A DNA stretch of 64,000 nt from Phreatobacter sp. (GTDB lineage Bacteria > Pseudomonadota > Alphaproteobacteria > Rhizobiales > Phreatobacteraceae): NCBI RefSeq assembly GCF_027532945.1, contig NZ_JAPZTZ010000020.1:37750-101749 (forward strand). Reading direction: 5' to 3'. A program made the translations under genes and the position numbers. The notes under the pieces are model-generated. The model had not been told where the DNA came from, did no database searches, and saw only the letters and a list, made by a program, of their open reading frames with translations. Positions 35,649 to 43,921 of the stretch are shown piece by piece. Each line of letters opens with the position of its first letter. The first letter of the stretch is position 1.

Positions 35649-36428
35649 TCAGGAGCCGCGCAGGCCGATGCGCTGTCCGCCGTCGACCGTCACGGTCGTG
35701 CCGGTCATGAAGGCGCCCGCATTCGACAGGAGCAGCAGCAAAGCACCGTCGAGGTCCTCCTCGCGGCCGAAGCGGCCGACGGGGATCTCCCGCGTCATCT
35801 CCGCGCCCTTGCCGCTGGTGAGGTAGTCGCGGTTGATGTCGGTTACGACATAGCCGGGGGCGATGGCATTCACCCGGATGTTCTTGAAGGACCACTCGAT
35901 CGCCAGCGCCTGCGTCATCTGGATGACGGCGGCCTTGGAGACGGCATAGGAGGCGTTGCCCTTGCCGACGCCATAGCCAAGGATCGAGGCGATGTTGACG
36001 ATGGAACCGGGCTTGCCGGCCTTCAGGAGACGCTGAGCCGCCTCGCGCGCCGTGTAGAAGACGCCGTCGAGGTTGGTCGCCATGGTCTTGCGCCAGTCCT
36101 CGTCGGAAATCTCGACGGCCCGTCCGGGCACGGCAATGCCGGCATTGGCGACGACCGCGTCCACCGTGCCGAAGGCATGTTCCGCCGCATCGAAGGCTTG
36201 TCTGATCGAGGCGCTGTCGGTGACGTCGCCGGAGACGGCGATGGCCCGGCCGCCAGCCTTGACGATAGCCTCCGCCACGGCCTCAACCTTCTCCGCCCGC
36301 CGCGCCACGGCGGCGACCGCCGCGCCCTGTTCGGCCAGCGCCATGCAGAACCTCGCGCCAAGACCGGTCCCTGCTCCGGTCACCAGCGCCACGCGGCCCG
36401 TCATGTCCAGGATGTTCTTCGGCGCCAT
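35649..36428 (-). CDS. SDR-family oxidoreductase
   Basis: 259-residue short-chain dehydrogenase with the TGxxxGxG motif (VTGAGTGLGARFCMALA), NAG motif (VVANAGIAVPG), the catalytic Tyr-x3-Lys in YAVSKAAVIQ and the tail DGGQRIG. The ATG at 36428 has AAGGAGAA upstream, better than the far upstream in-frame ATG. First gene of the SDR-NIPSNAP-TPP enzyme operon, probably a small catabolic pathway. Confidence 0.92.
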   Translation of the reverse strand: MAPKNILDMTGRVALVTGAGTGLGARFCMALAEQGAAVAAVARRAEKVEAVAEAIVKAGGRAIAVSGDVTDSASIRQAFDAAEHAFGTVDAVVANAGIAVPGRAVEISDEDWRKTMATNLDGVFYTAREAAQRLLKAGKPGSIVNIASILGYGVGKGNASYAVSKAAVIQMTQALAIEWSFKNIRVNAIAPGYVVTDINRDYLTSGKGAEMTREIPVGRFGREEDLDGALLLLLSNAGAFMTGTTVTVDGGQRIGLRGS

Positions 36429-36630
36429 CCGCGCTTCTCCTTCTGTGCCGCCGGCACACTGGCAAGGCGCTCCGGGCGCCGCAACCCAGCCGGGCGGAGG
36501 ACAGCGATGCGCGACCTGCGTCCGCACGCTGCGGCGCGGCGGACCGTCACGGCCCCTTGACGGCGCGCGCCGGAAGGTCGCATGTCGCCGGGGCTGCCGG
36601 TGGCAGCGCGTACCAGGTATCCGAGGCCTC

Positions 36631-38220
36631 ATGCGACTGCCGTCCTTCGCCCGCCGCGACGCCCTGAAGCTTATCGCCGCAGCCGGCCTGTCCTGGCCCG
36701 CCCTCGCCCAGGCGCAGCAGCCCGGCGCCCAGCCGCCCCCCGCCTCGCCGCAGCCGCAGTCCCGCTTCGTCTATGACGATGTCGTCCGCCGCGCGCGCGA
36801 TCTGGCCGCCCTGCCCTACGAGGCGCTGCGCAACGACCTGCCGGCCACCCTTACGGGCATGAACTTCGACCAGTACCGCGACCTGCGCTTCCGGCCCGAC
36901 CGCTCGCTGCTGCAGCAGGGTGGCGGCCCGTTCCGGATGCAGATGTTCCACCTCGGCTTCATCTACCGCACGCCGGTGGTGGTGAATATCATCCGCGACG
37001 GCATCGCGACGCCCATCCCCTATGCCGCCGCTCTCTTCGACTATGGCCGCAATCGCTTCGAGCGCCCGCTGCCCGTCGATCTCGGCTTTGCCGGCTTCCG
37101 CATCCACCATCCGCTGAACGACCCGCGGGTGCACGACGAGCTGATTTCCTTCCTCGGCGCGAGCTATTTCCGCTTCCTCGGGCGCGGTCAGAAATATGGC
37201 CTGTCGGCGCGCGGCATCGCCATCAACACCGCCGGCCCCGGCCAGGAGGAATTCCCTGTCTTCCGCGAATTCTGGGTCGAGACGCCCTCGGCCGAGGCGC
37301 AGTCCTGCCAGATCTACGCGCTGCTCGACGGCGAGAGCCTCACCGGCGCCTTCCGCTTCACGGTCTTCCCCGCGCAGGAGACGGTGCTCGACATCCACTG
37401 CACCCTCTTCCCGCGTCGCGCGATCCCGAAGCTCGGCGTGGCGCCTCTCACGTCGATGTTCTTCTACGCCGAGAATGATCGTCGCTTCTTCGACGACTAC
37501 CGCCCCGAGCTGCATGATTCCGACGGCCTTCTGATCCATTCGGACACCGGCGAATGGCTGTGGCGCCCGCTGCGCAACCCGCGCCAGGTCGAGGTCTCGC
37601 AATTTGCCGACCGCCAGGTGCGCGGCTTCGGCCTGATGCAGCGCGACCGCATTTTCGAGCACTACCAGGACCTCGACCTCAACTACGAGCTGCGCCCGAG
37701 CTACTGGGTGGAGCCGCGCGAGGGTTTCACCGATGGCCGGGTGGAGCTGGTGGAGATCCCGACCACGGACGAGACCAACGACAACATCGTCGCCTATTGG
37801 GTCCCCAATCGCGCCGTCGACCAGGGCCAGACGCTCACCTTCGCCTATCGCGTCGTCTCGACCATGACGGAGAGCCGGCTGCATCCGGGCGGCTTCGCGC
37901 TGAACACGTTCCGCACCAAGCCGATCGCCCTCGGCTCCGGCGAGCAGGCGCCGGCCAATGCCACCCGCTTCATCGTCGATTTCGTCGGTGGCGATCTCGA
38001 ATATCACCTGAACCATCCAGACTCGGTGCAGGTCGTGCCCTCTGCCACGAATGCCCGCATCACCCGGACGTTCCTGATCCCGAACCCGCAGAGCCGCGGC
38101 TTCCGCGCCGGCATCGACGTGGTGAGCGATGCCGGCCAGACCGCCGACCTGCGGGCCTTCCTGCGCACCGGCAACCGCGCCCTCACCGAGACCTGGACTT
38201 TCCCCTGGAAGGTGGAGTGA
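36631..38220 (+). CDS. mdoG: Glucan biosynthesis protein G/D (OpgG/OpgD)
   Basis: 529-residue periplasmic OpgG/OpgD protein. The N-terminus FARRDALKLIAAAGLSW is a twin-arginine signal, as in OpgD. Family features include FRMQMFHLGFIYRTPVVVNI and HPLNDPRVHDELISFLGAS; the C-terminal Ig-like domain ends TWTFPWKVE. It works with MdoH (23653-25449) on periplasmic glucans, although the genes are 11 kb apart here rather than adjacent as in E. coli. The ATG at 36631 starts the Tat signal; longer in-frame sequence is antisense to the SDR gene. Confidence 0.93.
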   Translation: MRLPSFARRDALKLIAAAGLSWPALAQAQQPGAQPPPASPQPQSRFVYDDVVRRARDLAALPYEALRNDLPATLTGMNFDQYRDLRFRPDRSLLQQGGGPFRMQMFHLGFIYRTPVVVNIIRDGIATPIPYAAALFDYGRNRFERPLPVDLGFAGFRIHHPLNDPRVHDELISFLGASYFRFLGRGQKYGLSARGIAINTAGPGQEEFPVFREFWVETPSAEAQSCQIYALLDGESLTGAFRFTVFPAQETVLDIHCTLFPRRAIPKLGVAPLTSMFFYAENDRRFFDDYRPELHDSDGLLIHSDTGEWLWRPLRNPRQVEVSQFADRQVRGFGLMQRDRIFEHYQDLDLNYELRPSYWVEPREGFTDGRVELVEIPTTDETNDNIVAYWVPNRAVDQGQTLTFAYRVVSTMTESRLHPGGFALNTFRTKPIALGSGEQAPANATRFIVDFVGGDLEYHLNHPDSVQVVPSATNARITRTFLIPNPQSRGFRAGIDVVSDAGQTADLRAFLRTGNRALTETWTFPWKVE

Positions 38221-38280
38221 GGCGCGGACGCGGGGGAAACCGGCCCCTGACCAGCATGTCCCGGCGGGACGCCTGACGAT

Positions 38281-39018
38281 TCAGGACGCGCCCGGTCGCT
38301 CCGGCGGCGCCACGAAGCGCTGGTAGATCTGCCCGCCGATGATCGCGACGAGGATCAGCACGATATAGCCGCGGACCATGGTGCTCTGCCAGGCGGCGAG
38401 TACGACGCGCTGGTCGGGGCTGGTCGGCATGCCAGCTGGCATCAACGCGGTTGCCTCGGCCACCATACGATGGAAACCAAAGGCCGCCAGGGCCGGCAAG
38501 GCGATGACGGCCGCCACGAGCCCGTGCCGGAAGCGGCGTGCCCAGGCCTGACGCCGCAGCGTGATCCACAGGCCGAGGCAGCCGTGCACCCAGCCGGGGG
38601 CGAGGAGCGCGAGCTGCCAGCCTTCGGCGCCTGCGGCGGCCAGATTGGCGACGGTGCGGCCATAGGATTGCGGGATGTCGAAGAGGACCTGCGTCATGCG
38701 CGTCGCCATGACATGGCCGATCAGCAGCAGGGGCAACGAAAGCCCGGAGGCGAGGCGCACCACCTCGATCAGCGGCAGGCGCCAGTGGCGGCGAAGCGCG
38801 AGCGTGCGCAGCGCCAGCATGAAGTGAACCGCCGCAGCGCCGTAAAGCACCACGGTCCCCGGCAGGCTGTGCCAGACCCTCACGGCGAGGCGTAGCCCCG
38901 CCTCGGCATGATCCAGCGAGATGATGCCGAGGCTGTGGTTGATGAGGTGGCTGAGGATATAGGCGAAGAGGACGAGGCCGGAGGCGAATCTCAGGCGCCT
39001 GATCGCCCCGTCGCTCAC
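38281..39018 (-). CDS. Orphan membrane protein resembling the anchor of rhizobial adenylate cyclases (CyaC-type)
   Basis: 245 residues with six helices. Conserved His occur in helices as in diheme-b anchors: [20 protein letters not shown], then [40 protein letters not shown], and [15 protein letters not shown]. This closely resembles the N-terminal membrane part of alphaproteobacterial class III adenylate/guanylate cyclases (S. meliloti CyaC has a succinate-dehydrogenase-like diheme anchor), but the gene stops at PPERPGAS with no cyclase domain. It overlaps the CobW gene stop by 4 bases and so ends the zinc operon. Function unknown; haem binding is inference. Confidence 0.7.
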   Translation of the reverse strand: MSDGAIRRLRFASGLVLFAYILSHLINHSLGIISLDHAEAGLRLAVRVWHSLPGTVVLYGAAAVHFMLALRTLALRRHWRLPLIEVVRLASGLSLPLLLIGHVMATRMTQVLFDIPQSYGRTVANLAAAGAEGWQLALLAPGWVHGCLGLWITLRRQAWARRFRHGLVAAVIALPALAAFGFHRMVAEATALMPAGMPTSPDQRVVLAAWQSTMVRGYIVLILVAIIGGQIYQRFVAPPERPGAS

Positions 39019-40169
39019 GCCGTCACGCCCTCGAAGCCCTTGCGGATCTTGTCGATCGGCAGGTCACGACCGATGAAGACGAGGCGGCTCTCCCGCTTCT
39101 CGTCCTCTTTCCAGGCACGCTGGTGGTCGCCGTCGAGGATCATGTGGACGCCCTGGAAGACGAAGCGCTCGGGATCGTCCTTGAAGGCGACGATGCCCTT
39201 GCAGCGCAGGATCTTCGGGCCCTCGACCTGGGTGAGGTCCTGGATCCAGGGGAAGAACTTGTCGGGGTCGAGCGGCGTGTCGGTCCGCAGCGACACCGAC
39301 TGCATGTGCTCGTCGTGATAGTGCTTAAGGCCGCCATGGCTCGGATGATCGCAGTCCGGGCCGCAGGCATGGTCGTGATCATGGTGATGATGGTCGTGGT
39401 CATGCCCGTGGTGATGGTCATGACCGTGATCGTGATGATGGCCGTGATCGTGATGATGATCATGGCCGTGATCATGCCCGTGGTGGTGGCCGTCCCCGCG
39501 GTCGAGGAAGGCCGGCTCGATCTCGAGAATGCGCTCGAGGTCGAAGGCGCCGCGCGCCAGCACGGCGTCCAGCGGAACGGCACATTTCTGCGTCCGGTGC
39601 AGCACGGCATAGGGGTTGATGGCGCGGATGCGGGCCTCCACCTCTCGCAACTGCGCAGGGGTGACGAGGTCGGTCTTGTTCAGCAGGATCACGTCGGCGA
39701 AGGCGATCTGGTTCTTCGCCTCCGGCGCATCCTTGAGGCGGTCCAGCAGCCACTTGGAATCGGCCACCGTCACCACTGCGTCGAGGAACGACTTGGCGCC
39801 GACTTCCTCGTCGACGAAGAAGGTCTGCGCCACCGGCGCCGGGTCGGCAAGGCCGGTGGTTTCGACGATGATCGCGTCGAACTTGCCCTTGCGCCGCATC
39901 AACCCCTCGATGATGCGGATGAGATCGCCGCGCACGGTGCAGCAGATGCAGCCGTTGTTCATCTCGAAGACTTCCTCGTCGACGCCGACGACGAGGTCGT
40001 TGTCGATGCCGATCTCGCCGAACTCGTTGACGATGACGGCGAAGCGCTTGCCGTGGTTCTCGCTGAGGATGCGGTTGAGCAGCGTCGTCTTGCCGGCGCC
40101 GAGATAGCCGGTCAGCACGGTGACCGGGATTTTCTGCAGCTGGCTGGTCGTGGGCGAGGCGTCGGTCAT
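39015..40169 (-). CDS. CobW/COG0523 GTPase, zinc-metallochaperone type
   Basis: 384 residues. Walker A GYLGAGKT at 21-28, the metal-binding CxCC motif [11 protein letters not shown] at 73-83, GTPase motifs ([18 protein letters not shown]), a central His/Asp-rich stretch at about 220-285 with more than thirty His, and the C-terminal CobW_C domain. COG0523 proteins deliver zinc or cobalt. Sitting downstream of znuCBA (68 bases after znuA), this is most likely a zinc chaperone (ZigA-like) for scarcity conditions. Confidence 0.93.
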   Translation of the reverse strand: MTDASPTTSQLQKIPVTVLTGYLGAGKTTLLNRILSENHGKRFAVIVNEFGEIGIDNDLVVGVDEEVFEMNNGCICCTVRGDLIRIIEGLMRRKGKFDAIIVETTGLADPAPVAQTFFVDEEVGAKSFLDAVVTVADSKWLLDRLKDAPEAKNQIAFADVILLNKTDLVTPAQLREVEARIRAINPYAVLHRTQKCAVPLDAVLARGAFDLERILEIEPAFLDRGDGHHHGHDHGHDHHHDHGHHHDHGHDHHHGHDHDHHHHDHDHACGPDCDHPSHGGLKHYHDEHMQSVSLRTDTPLDPDKFFPWIQDLTQVEGPKILRCKGIVAFKDDPERFVFQGVHMILDGDHQRAWKEDEKRESRLVFIGRDLPIDKIRKGFEGVTA

Positions 40170-40237
40170 GATCGTTCCATCGGCCGGAAGGGACTGGGCT
40201 TCATATAGGCGAGGTCGCGCCGCTCCGGAATGGGCTC

Positions 40238-41161
40238 TCAGCCCTGCACAAGGGCACCAGCGATCTGACCGGCATTGTGCCGCATCATCGCGGCATAGGT
40301 GGCGGCGGGGCCATCGGCCGGGGACAGGGCATCGGAATAGAGCTTGCCGCCGATCCGCGCCCCGGTTTCCGCCGCGATCCGCTGCATGGCGCGCGGGTCG
40401 GAGATGTTCTCCATGAACAGCGCGCGCACCTTGCGGTCCCGGATCTGGCGGATGACCGCGCCGATCTCGCGCGGCGAGGGCTCGGCCTCGGAGGAGACGC
40501 CGCGCAGGGCGAGGAAATCGAGGTCGTAGGCCCGGGCGAAATAGGCGAAGGCATCGTGGGTGGTCAGGATGCGGCGCTGGTCGCGCGGCACCGCGCCGAT
40601 GCGCGCGCGGATCTCCTTGTCGAGCACATCAAGTTCTGCGGTGTAGGCCTGGGCGCGTGCGGCATAGGCATTGGCATTGGCGGCATCGGCGGCCGAGAGG
40701 CTATCGGCGATCGCCTTCACGTAGAGCTTCGCATTGGCGACGTCCTGCCAGGCGTGGGGGTCGTTCGCGCCATGCGAATGGCCATGGCTGTGACCGTGGC
40801 TGTGGCCACCTTCGGCCTTGAGCGGCGTGACGCCGGCACTCGCCGTGACCAGCGGTGCGCGGCTGCCGGAGGAGCGCACAAGGCGGGTCATCCAGCCCTC
40901 GAAGCCAAGTCCGTTGGCAAAAACAACCCGCGCCGCCGCAAGCGCCCGGGCATCGGCCGGCGTCGGCGAATAGGAATGGGCATCGCCATCGGGCCCGACG
41001 AGGCTGGTGACCGTTACGCGGTCACCACCGACCTGGCGGACGAGGTCGGCCAGGATCGAGAAAGTGGCAACCACCGGCAGGGGAGCGCCCTGCGCCAGGG
41101 TGCGGCCGGCGAGGAAAGGTGTGGCGAGAAGGGCCGAGACGGCGCTGCGACGCGTGATCAT
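40238..41161 (-). CDS. znuA: Zinc ABC transporter substrate-binding protein ZnuA
   Basis: 307-residue cluster A-I metal-binding protein with a signal peptide ([19 protein letters not shown]). Metal-ligand His are visible at H62 (DAHSYSPTP), H136 (NDPHAWQD) and in [10 protein letters not shown], plus a His-rich loop at residues 120-130 typical of zinc-specific ZnuA. The [10 protein letters not shown] motif is shared with manganese-type members, so specificity rests on the loop and on the zinc neighbours. Confidence 0.92.
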   Translation of the reverse strand: MITRRSAVSALLATPFLAGRTLAQGAPLPVVATFSILADLVRQVGGDRVTVTSLVGPDGDAHSYSPTPADARALAAARVVFANGLGFEGWMTRLVRSSGSRAPLVTASAGVTPLKAEGGHSHGHSHGHSHGANDPHAWQDVANAKLYVKAIADSLSAADAANANAYAARAQAYTAELDVLDKEIRARIGAVPRDQRRILTTHDAFAYFARAYDLDFLALRGVSSEAEPSPREIGAVIRQIRDRKVRALFMENISDPRAMQRIAAETGARIGGKLYSDALSPADGPAATYAAMMRHNAGQIAGALVQG

Positions 41162-41182
41162 GCGGTGATATCCCCGATGAGG

Positions 41183-42049
41183 TCAGGCCGCGCGGTGCCG
41201 GGCCGGCCAGTAGGTGGGCACGAGGCCGCCCCGCGGGCCGAAGACCAGCGACACCAGGTAGATCACCCCCGCCATGAGGACGATCGACGGGCCCGACGGC
41301 AGGGACATGTTATAAGATAACGTTAGCCCTGCATAGCCCGAGAGGATGCCGAACCCGACCGCCATGGCGACGAGGCTGGTCACGTCGCGCGCCCAGAACC
41401 GAGCGGCGATGGCGGGCAGCATCATCAGCCCCACCGCCAGCAGCGTGCCGAGGGCATGGAAGCCGGCAACGAGGTTGAGCACGACCAGCGCGAGGAAGAC
41501 GAGATGGGCCGGCGCGCCCGATCGCGACACGGATCGGAGGAAGCCCGGATCGACGCAGTCGAGCACGAGCGGCCGCCAGAGCAGGGCGAGGGCGAGCAGC
41601 GTCACCGTGGTGATCAGCGCGACGAGGATGAGCGTCGGGTCGTCCAGCGCCAGGACCGAGCCGAACAGCACCCGGAAGAGATCGACATTGGAGCCGCGCA
41701 GCGAGACGATGGTGACGCCGAGCGCCAGCGACATCAGGTAGAAGGCGGCGAGCGAGGCATCCTCCTTCAGCGCCGTGAAGCGGGCGACGAGGCCGGCGGT
41801 GAGCGCCACGGCGAAGCCGGCGGCAATGCCGCCGAGGGTCATTGGCACCAGGGCCAGGCCGAAGAGGAGATAGCCAGCCGCAGCACCCGGCAGGATGGCG
41901 TGGGCCATGGCGTCGCCCATCAGCGACATGCGCCGCAGCATCAGGAAGACACCGACCGGGGCTCCGCCGAGCGACAGCGCCACCGCGCCGACCAGCGCAC
42001 GGCGCATGAACTCGAATTCGACGAAGGGGCCGATGAGGAGGTCGTACAT
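41183..42049 (-). CDS. znuB: Zinc ABC transporter permease ZnuB
   Basis: 288-residue ABC-3 family permease with eight to nine helices: ALVGAVALSLGGAPVGVFLM and LMGDAMAHAILPGAAAGYLL, later LGTLLAVGLMMLPAIAARFW. The ATG at 42049 lies 8 bases after the znuC stop. Near its end, codons for LSYNMS use TTA, TCT and TAT, unusually AT-rich for this DNA; they form the 13-base dyad at 41309-41321. Confidence 0.93.
   Translation of the reverse strand: MYDLLIGPFVEFEFMRRALVGAVALSLGGAPVGVFLMLRRMSLMGDAMAHAILPGAAAGYLLFGLALVPMTLGGIAAGFAVALTAGLVARFTALKEDASLAAFYLMSLALGVTIVSLRGSNVDLFRVLFGSVLALDDPTLILVALITTVTLLALALLWRPLVLDCVDPGFLRSVSRSGAPAHLVFLALVVLNLVAGFHALGTLLAVGLMMLPAIAARFWARDVTSLVAMAVGFGILSGYAGLTLSYNMSLPSGPSIVLMAGVIYLVSLVFGPRGGLVPTYWPARHRAA
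41309..41321. promoter_or_regulatory. Zur-like AT-rich dyad inside znuB
   Basis: GTTATAAGATAAC: perfect arms GTTAT and ATAAC around AAG, lying in the znuB coding sequence about 130 bases before its stop. Rare AT-rich codons make it up in a GC-rich gene, so it may be selected as DNA. It might be a second Zur site for znuA and cobW, or a coincidence. Confidence 0.35.
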
Positions 42050-42057
42050 GGGACCTG

Positions 42058-42807
42058 TCAGGCCGCTTCGGTGCAGATGTCGGCGTGGTCGTCGAAGGCT
42101 TCCGTCATCCGGCGGGCCGCCAGCATATTCTCGGGCGTCAGCACCTCGGTGGTGGCGCCCCAGGCGATGGCGCGCCGGGCGAGGAGAAGCGAGCGCGGGA
42201 AGGCCTGCCGCACCGTTTCCATGTCGTGGAGCACCGCGACAACGGTGCGCTTCTCGGCATTCCAGCGACGGACAAGGTCGAGCAGGTCGGCGCAGGTGCG
42301 CGCATCGATGGCAGTGAAGGGCTCGTCGAGAAGGATGACACGGGCATCCTGCACCAGCAGGCGGGCGAAGAGCATGCGCTGCATCTGCCCACCGGACAGC
42401 GTGCCAATGGTGCGCCGCTCGAAGCCGGTGAGGCCGACCGCGGCGAGGGCGTCGCCAACGGCCTCGCGGTCCTGACGCGACAGGCCGCCAAACAGCCCGG
42501 TGCGACGCCACAGGCCCATGGCGACCAGTTCAAACACGGTGATGGGGAAGCTGCGGTCGAGTTCCGCCGCCTGCGGCAGATAGGCGATGCCGTGGCGCCC
42601 CAGCCGCGGCAGTTCCACCGTGCCGCCAAGCGGCGGAATGGCGCCGGCGAGGCCTTTCAGCAAGGTCGACTTGCCGGCGCCGTTCGGTCCCACCACGGCG
42701 AGCATGTCACCCTGCTCGATCGTGCCGTCGAGATGGTGGACCGCCGGATGCCGGTCGTAGCCGAGGGTGAGGTTGCGGATCTGGATGGCGGACATCGGCG
42801 ACCTCAT
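42058..42807 (-). CDS. znuC: Zinc ABC transporter ATPase ZnuC
   Basis: 249-residue ATPase. Walker A GPNGAGKS, signature LSGGQMQRM, Walker B ARVILLDEPFTAID. The ATG at 42807 overlaps the stop of the His-rich gene (ATGA) and is preferred for that coupling; an ATG at 42795 (MSAIQIRN) would also be a plausible start. The Q-loop and H-loop (VLHDMETV) are present. Confidence 0.92.
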   Translation of the reverse strand: MRSPMSAIQIRNLTLGYDRHPAVHHLDGTIEQGDMLAVVGPNGAGKSTLLKGLAGAIPPLGGTVELPRLGRHGIAYLPQAAELDRSFPITVFELVAMGLWRRTGLFGGLSRQDREAVGDALAAVGLTGFERRTIGTLSGGQMQRMLFARLLVQDARVILLDEPFTAIDARTCADLLDLVRRWNAEKRTVVAVLHDMETVRQAFPRSLLLARRAIAWGATTEVLTPENMLAARRMTEAFDDHADICTEAA

Positions 42808-43112
42808 GCCATGGCCCAGGCCACAAGCGCCCAGAGCCCGGCCGACAGCCCCACCGCGACGGCGAGGCGCGCACCGACGGAGAAGGTCAGGGCCGAGATC
42901 ACCGGCCTTGCTTCGACGGCGGGCTGGACAATCCGCACGGGCGCAGCCGTCGCCCCATGGGCATGACCATGATGCGCGTGGTCGTGATGATGGCCATGAT
43001 CGTGATGGTCATGATCGTGATGGCCATGATCATGCGCATGGCCGTGTCCTGGCGCGGGGGCCTTTGCCGCGTCCTGTTCCGGTGCCGTGGGAAGGTGAGA
43101 TGCTGCGGCCAA
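42804..43112 (-). CDS. His-rich protein with C-terminal membrane helix, first gene of the zinc operon
   Basis: About 102 residues if read from the TTG at 43112, which lies 30-odd bases after a good promoter and has GGGA 9 bases upstream; no ATG or GTG lies between promoter and His tract. Residues 24-55 are almost only His, Asp, Gly and Ala (about 21 His), then a linker and one C-terminal helix (LAVAVGLSAGLWALVAWAMA). It overlaps znuC by 4 bases. Probably binds zinc at the membrane, as a buffer or chaperone for ZnuBC; this is inferred from composition and context. The start is uncertain. Confidence 0.65.
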   Translation of the reverse strand: MAAASHLPTAPEQDAAKAPAPGHGHAHDHGHHDHDHHDHGHHHDHAHHGHAHGATAAPVRIVQPAVEARPVISALTFSVGARLAVAVGLSAGLWALVAWAMA

Positions 43113-43143
43113 GTCGGGCGGTCCCGCGTATCGTGAGTTCAAC

Positions 43144-43173
43144 GTTATATAGTATCGGAAGCGGACGGTCCAA
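43144..43173 (-). promoter_or_regulatory. Sigma-70 promoter of the zinc operon with a Zur-like site over the -10
   Basis: On the minus strand: TTGGAC (43173-43168), 18-base spacer, TATAAC (43149-43144). The -10 lies inside GTTATATAGTATC (43144-43156), an imperfect dyad that matches 9 of 13 bases of the perfect dyad inside znuB (41309-41321) and resembles the GTTATA-type Zur boxes of alphaproteobacteria. Repression by zinc-loaded Zur would block this promoter. The dyad is weak and Zur binding untested. Confidence 0.55.
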
Positions 43174-43188
43174 CACGGGCCACGGCCA

Positions 43189-43386
43189 GCGCAGCAGCGC
43201 ACCACCCGGGTCGGCGTCCTGCCATGCGACGTGGCCCCCGCCGTCGGCCTCGGCGCCAATGTCCTGGTCGGCGGATCGCGCGACACCGTCGCCCTTCAAC
43301 CGCTCTCGGTTCAGGCGCAGACCGGCGCGAACCTCGCACTCGGCATCGGCAATCTGACACTGCAGCGCACCGCGCTCCGTCGCTGA
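43189..43386 (+). pseudogene. Remnant of a DUF992-family gene with internal deletion
   Basis: An open frame without start codon reads AQQRTTRVGVLPCDVAPAVG and then directly GLGANVLVGGSRDTVALQPL, SVQAQTGANLALGIGNLTLQ, stop at 43386. In DUF992 proteins (exported, about 160 residues) the first phrase is the mature N-terminus (VGVLSCDV) and the second is the last third; the roughly 80 residues between are missing here, as is the signal peptide. The frame is closed upstream by TAG at 43150-43152. A decaying gene; the intact family is typical of Rhizobiales. Confidence 0.7.
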
Positions 43387-43412
43387 CGCGCGTCATCGCC
43401 CAACGACGAAAG

Positions 43413-43436
43413 AGCCGGCACCGCAGGGTGCCGGCT
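43413..43436. terminator. Terminator downstream of sciP and the DUF992 remnant
   Basis: Perfect 10-bp stem AGCCGGCACC with GGTGCCGGCT, loop GCAG; TTCT on the plus side and CTCTTT on the minus side. Lies 29 bases past the sciP stop on the minus strand and 26 bases past the remnant. Confidence 0.8.
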
Positions 43437-43465
43437 TCTATGTGTCCGGGAAAAGGAGCGATCGC

Positions 43466-43741
43466 TTACTGGCGATATTGCTGGATGCGCGTGGTGCGCA
43501 GGCCGGCAAGACCATGGCGGTCGATCGAGGCCTGCCAGTTGAGGAATTCCTCGACGGTCAGGGTGTAGCGCTTGCAGGCCTCTTCGAGGCTCAGCAGGCC
43601 ACCACGGACGGCGGCCACCACCTCGGCCTTACGCCGGATGACCCAGCGGTGAGTATCGGGCGGGGGAAGATCGGCGATCGTCAGCGGACTGCCGTCCGGT
43701 CCGATCACATATTTCACCCGGGGGCGCATGGGCTCGGTCAT
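43466..43741 (-). CDS. sciP: DUF1153 protein, CtrA inhibitor SciP homologue
   Basis: 91 residues from the ATG at 43741 (MTEPMRPRVKYVIGPDG). The helix-turn-helix region RKAEVVAAVRGGLLSLEEACKRYTL matches the trihelical SciP family; in Caulobacter SciP binds CtrA-regulated promoters and blocks transcription. Here it is next to flgD and fliK, as in many Rhizobiales. Upstream is a near-consensus CtrA site (43803-43817). The upstream in-frame ATG at 43774 adds residues not typical of the family. Confidence 0.9.
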   Translation of the reverse strand: MTEPMRPRVKYVIGPDGSPLTIADLPPPDTHRWVIRRKAEVVAAVRGGLLSLEEACKRYTLTVEEFLNWQASIDRHGLAGLRTTRIQQYRQ

Positions 43742-43802
43742 ACTCACTCTCACACAACGCACGCGACTGACCACGTCATGGGAAGAAACTACCGGCAGGA
43801 CG

Positions 43803-43817
43803 TTAAATTTGGCCTAA
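43803..43817 (-). promoter_or_regulatory. Near-consensus CtrA binding site upstream of sciP
   Basis: TTAA (43803-43806), 7 bases, CTAA (43814-43817): one base from the CtrA consensus TTAA-N7-TTAA. It is 62 bases before the sciP start, in promoter position. Confidence 0.6.
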
Positions 43818-43859
43818 ATGCGAAAGTGGAATCCGAATCACCCATCGGCCGAACGGCAA

Positions 43860-43879
43860 GGGCCGCCCGTGAGCGGCCC
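43860..43879 (-). terminator. Possible terminator of the fliK-flgD unit
   Basis: Stem GGGCCGC with GCGGCCC, 6-base loop, 42 bases after the flgD stop. No T run beyond TT, so weak. Confidence 0.45.
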
Positions 43880-43921
43880 CTGGGGTCGAGGTGAACGGCC
43901 ATCGCCGCCTCTCGCCGTCGA

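Noticed and set aside
39380..39490. Short tandem GTGATC-like units that look like a repeat array
   Set aside because: They are His/Asp codons of the CobW His-rich tract and are not a CRISPR array.
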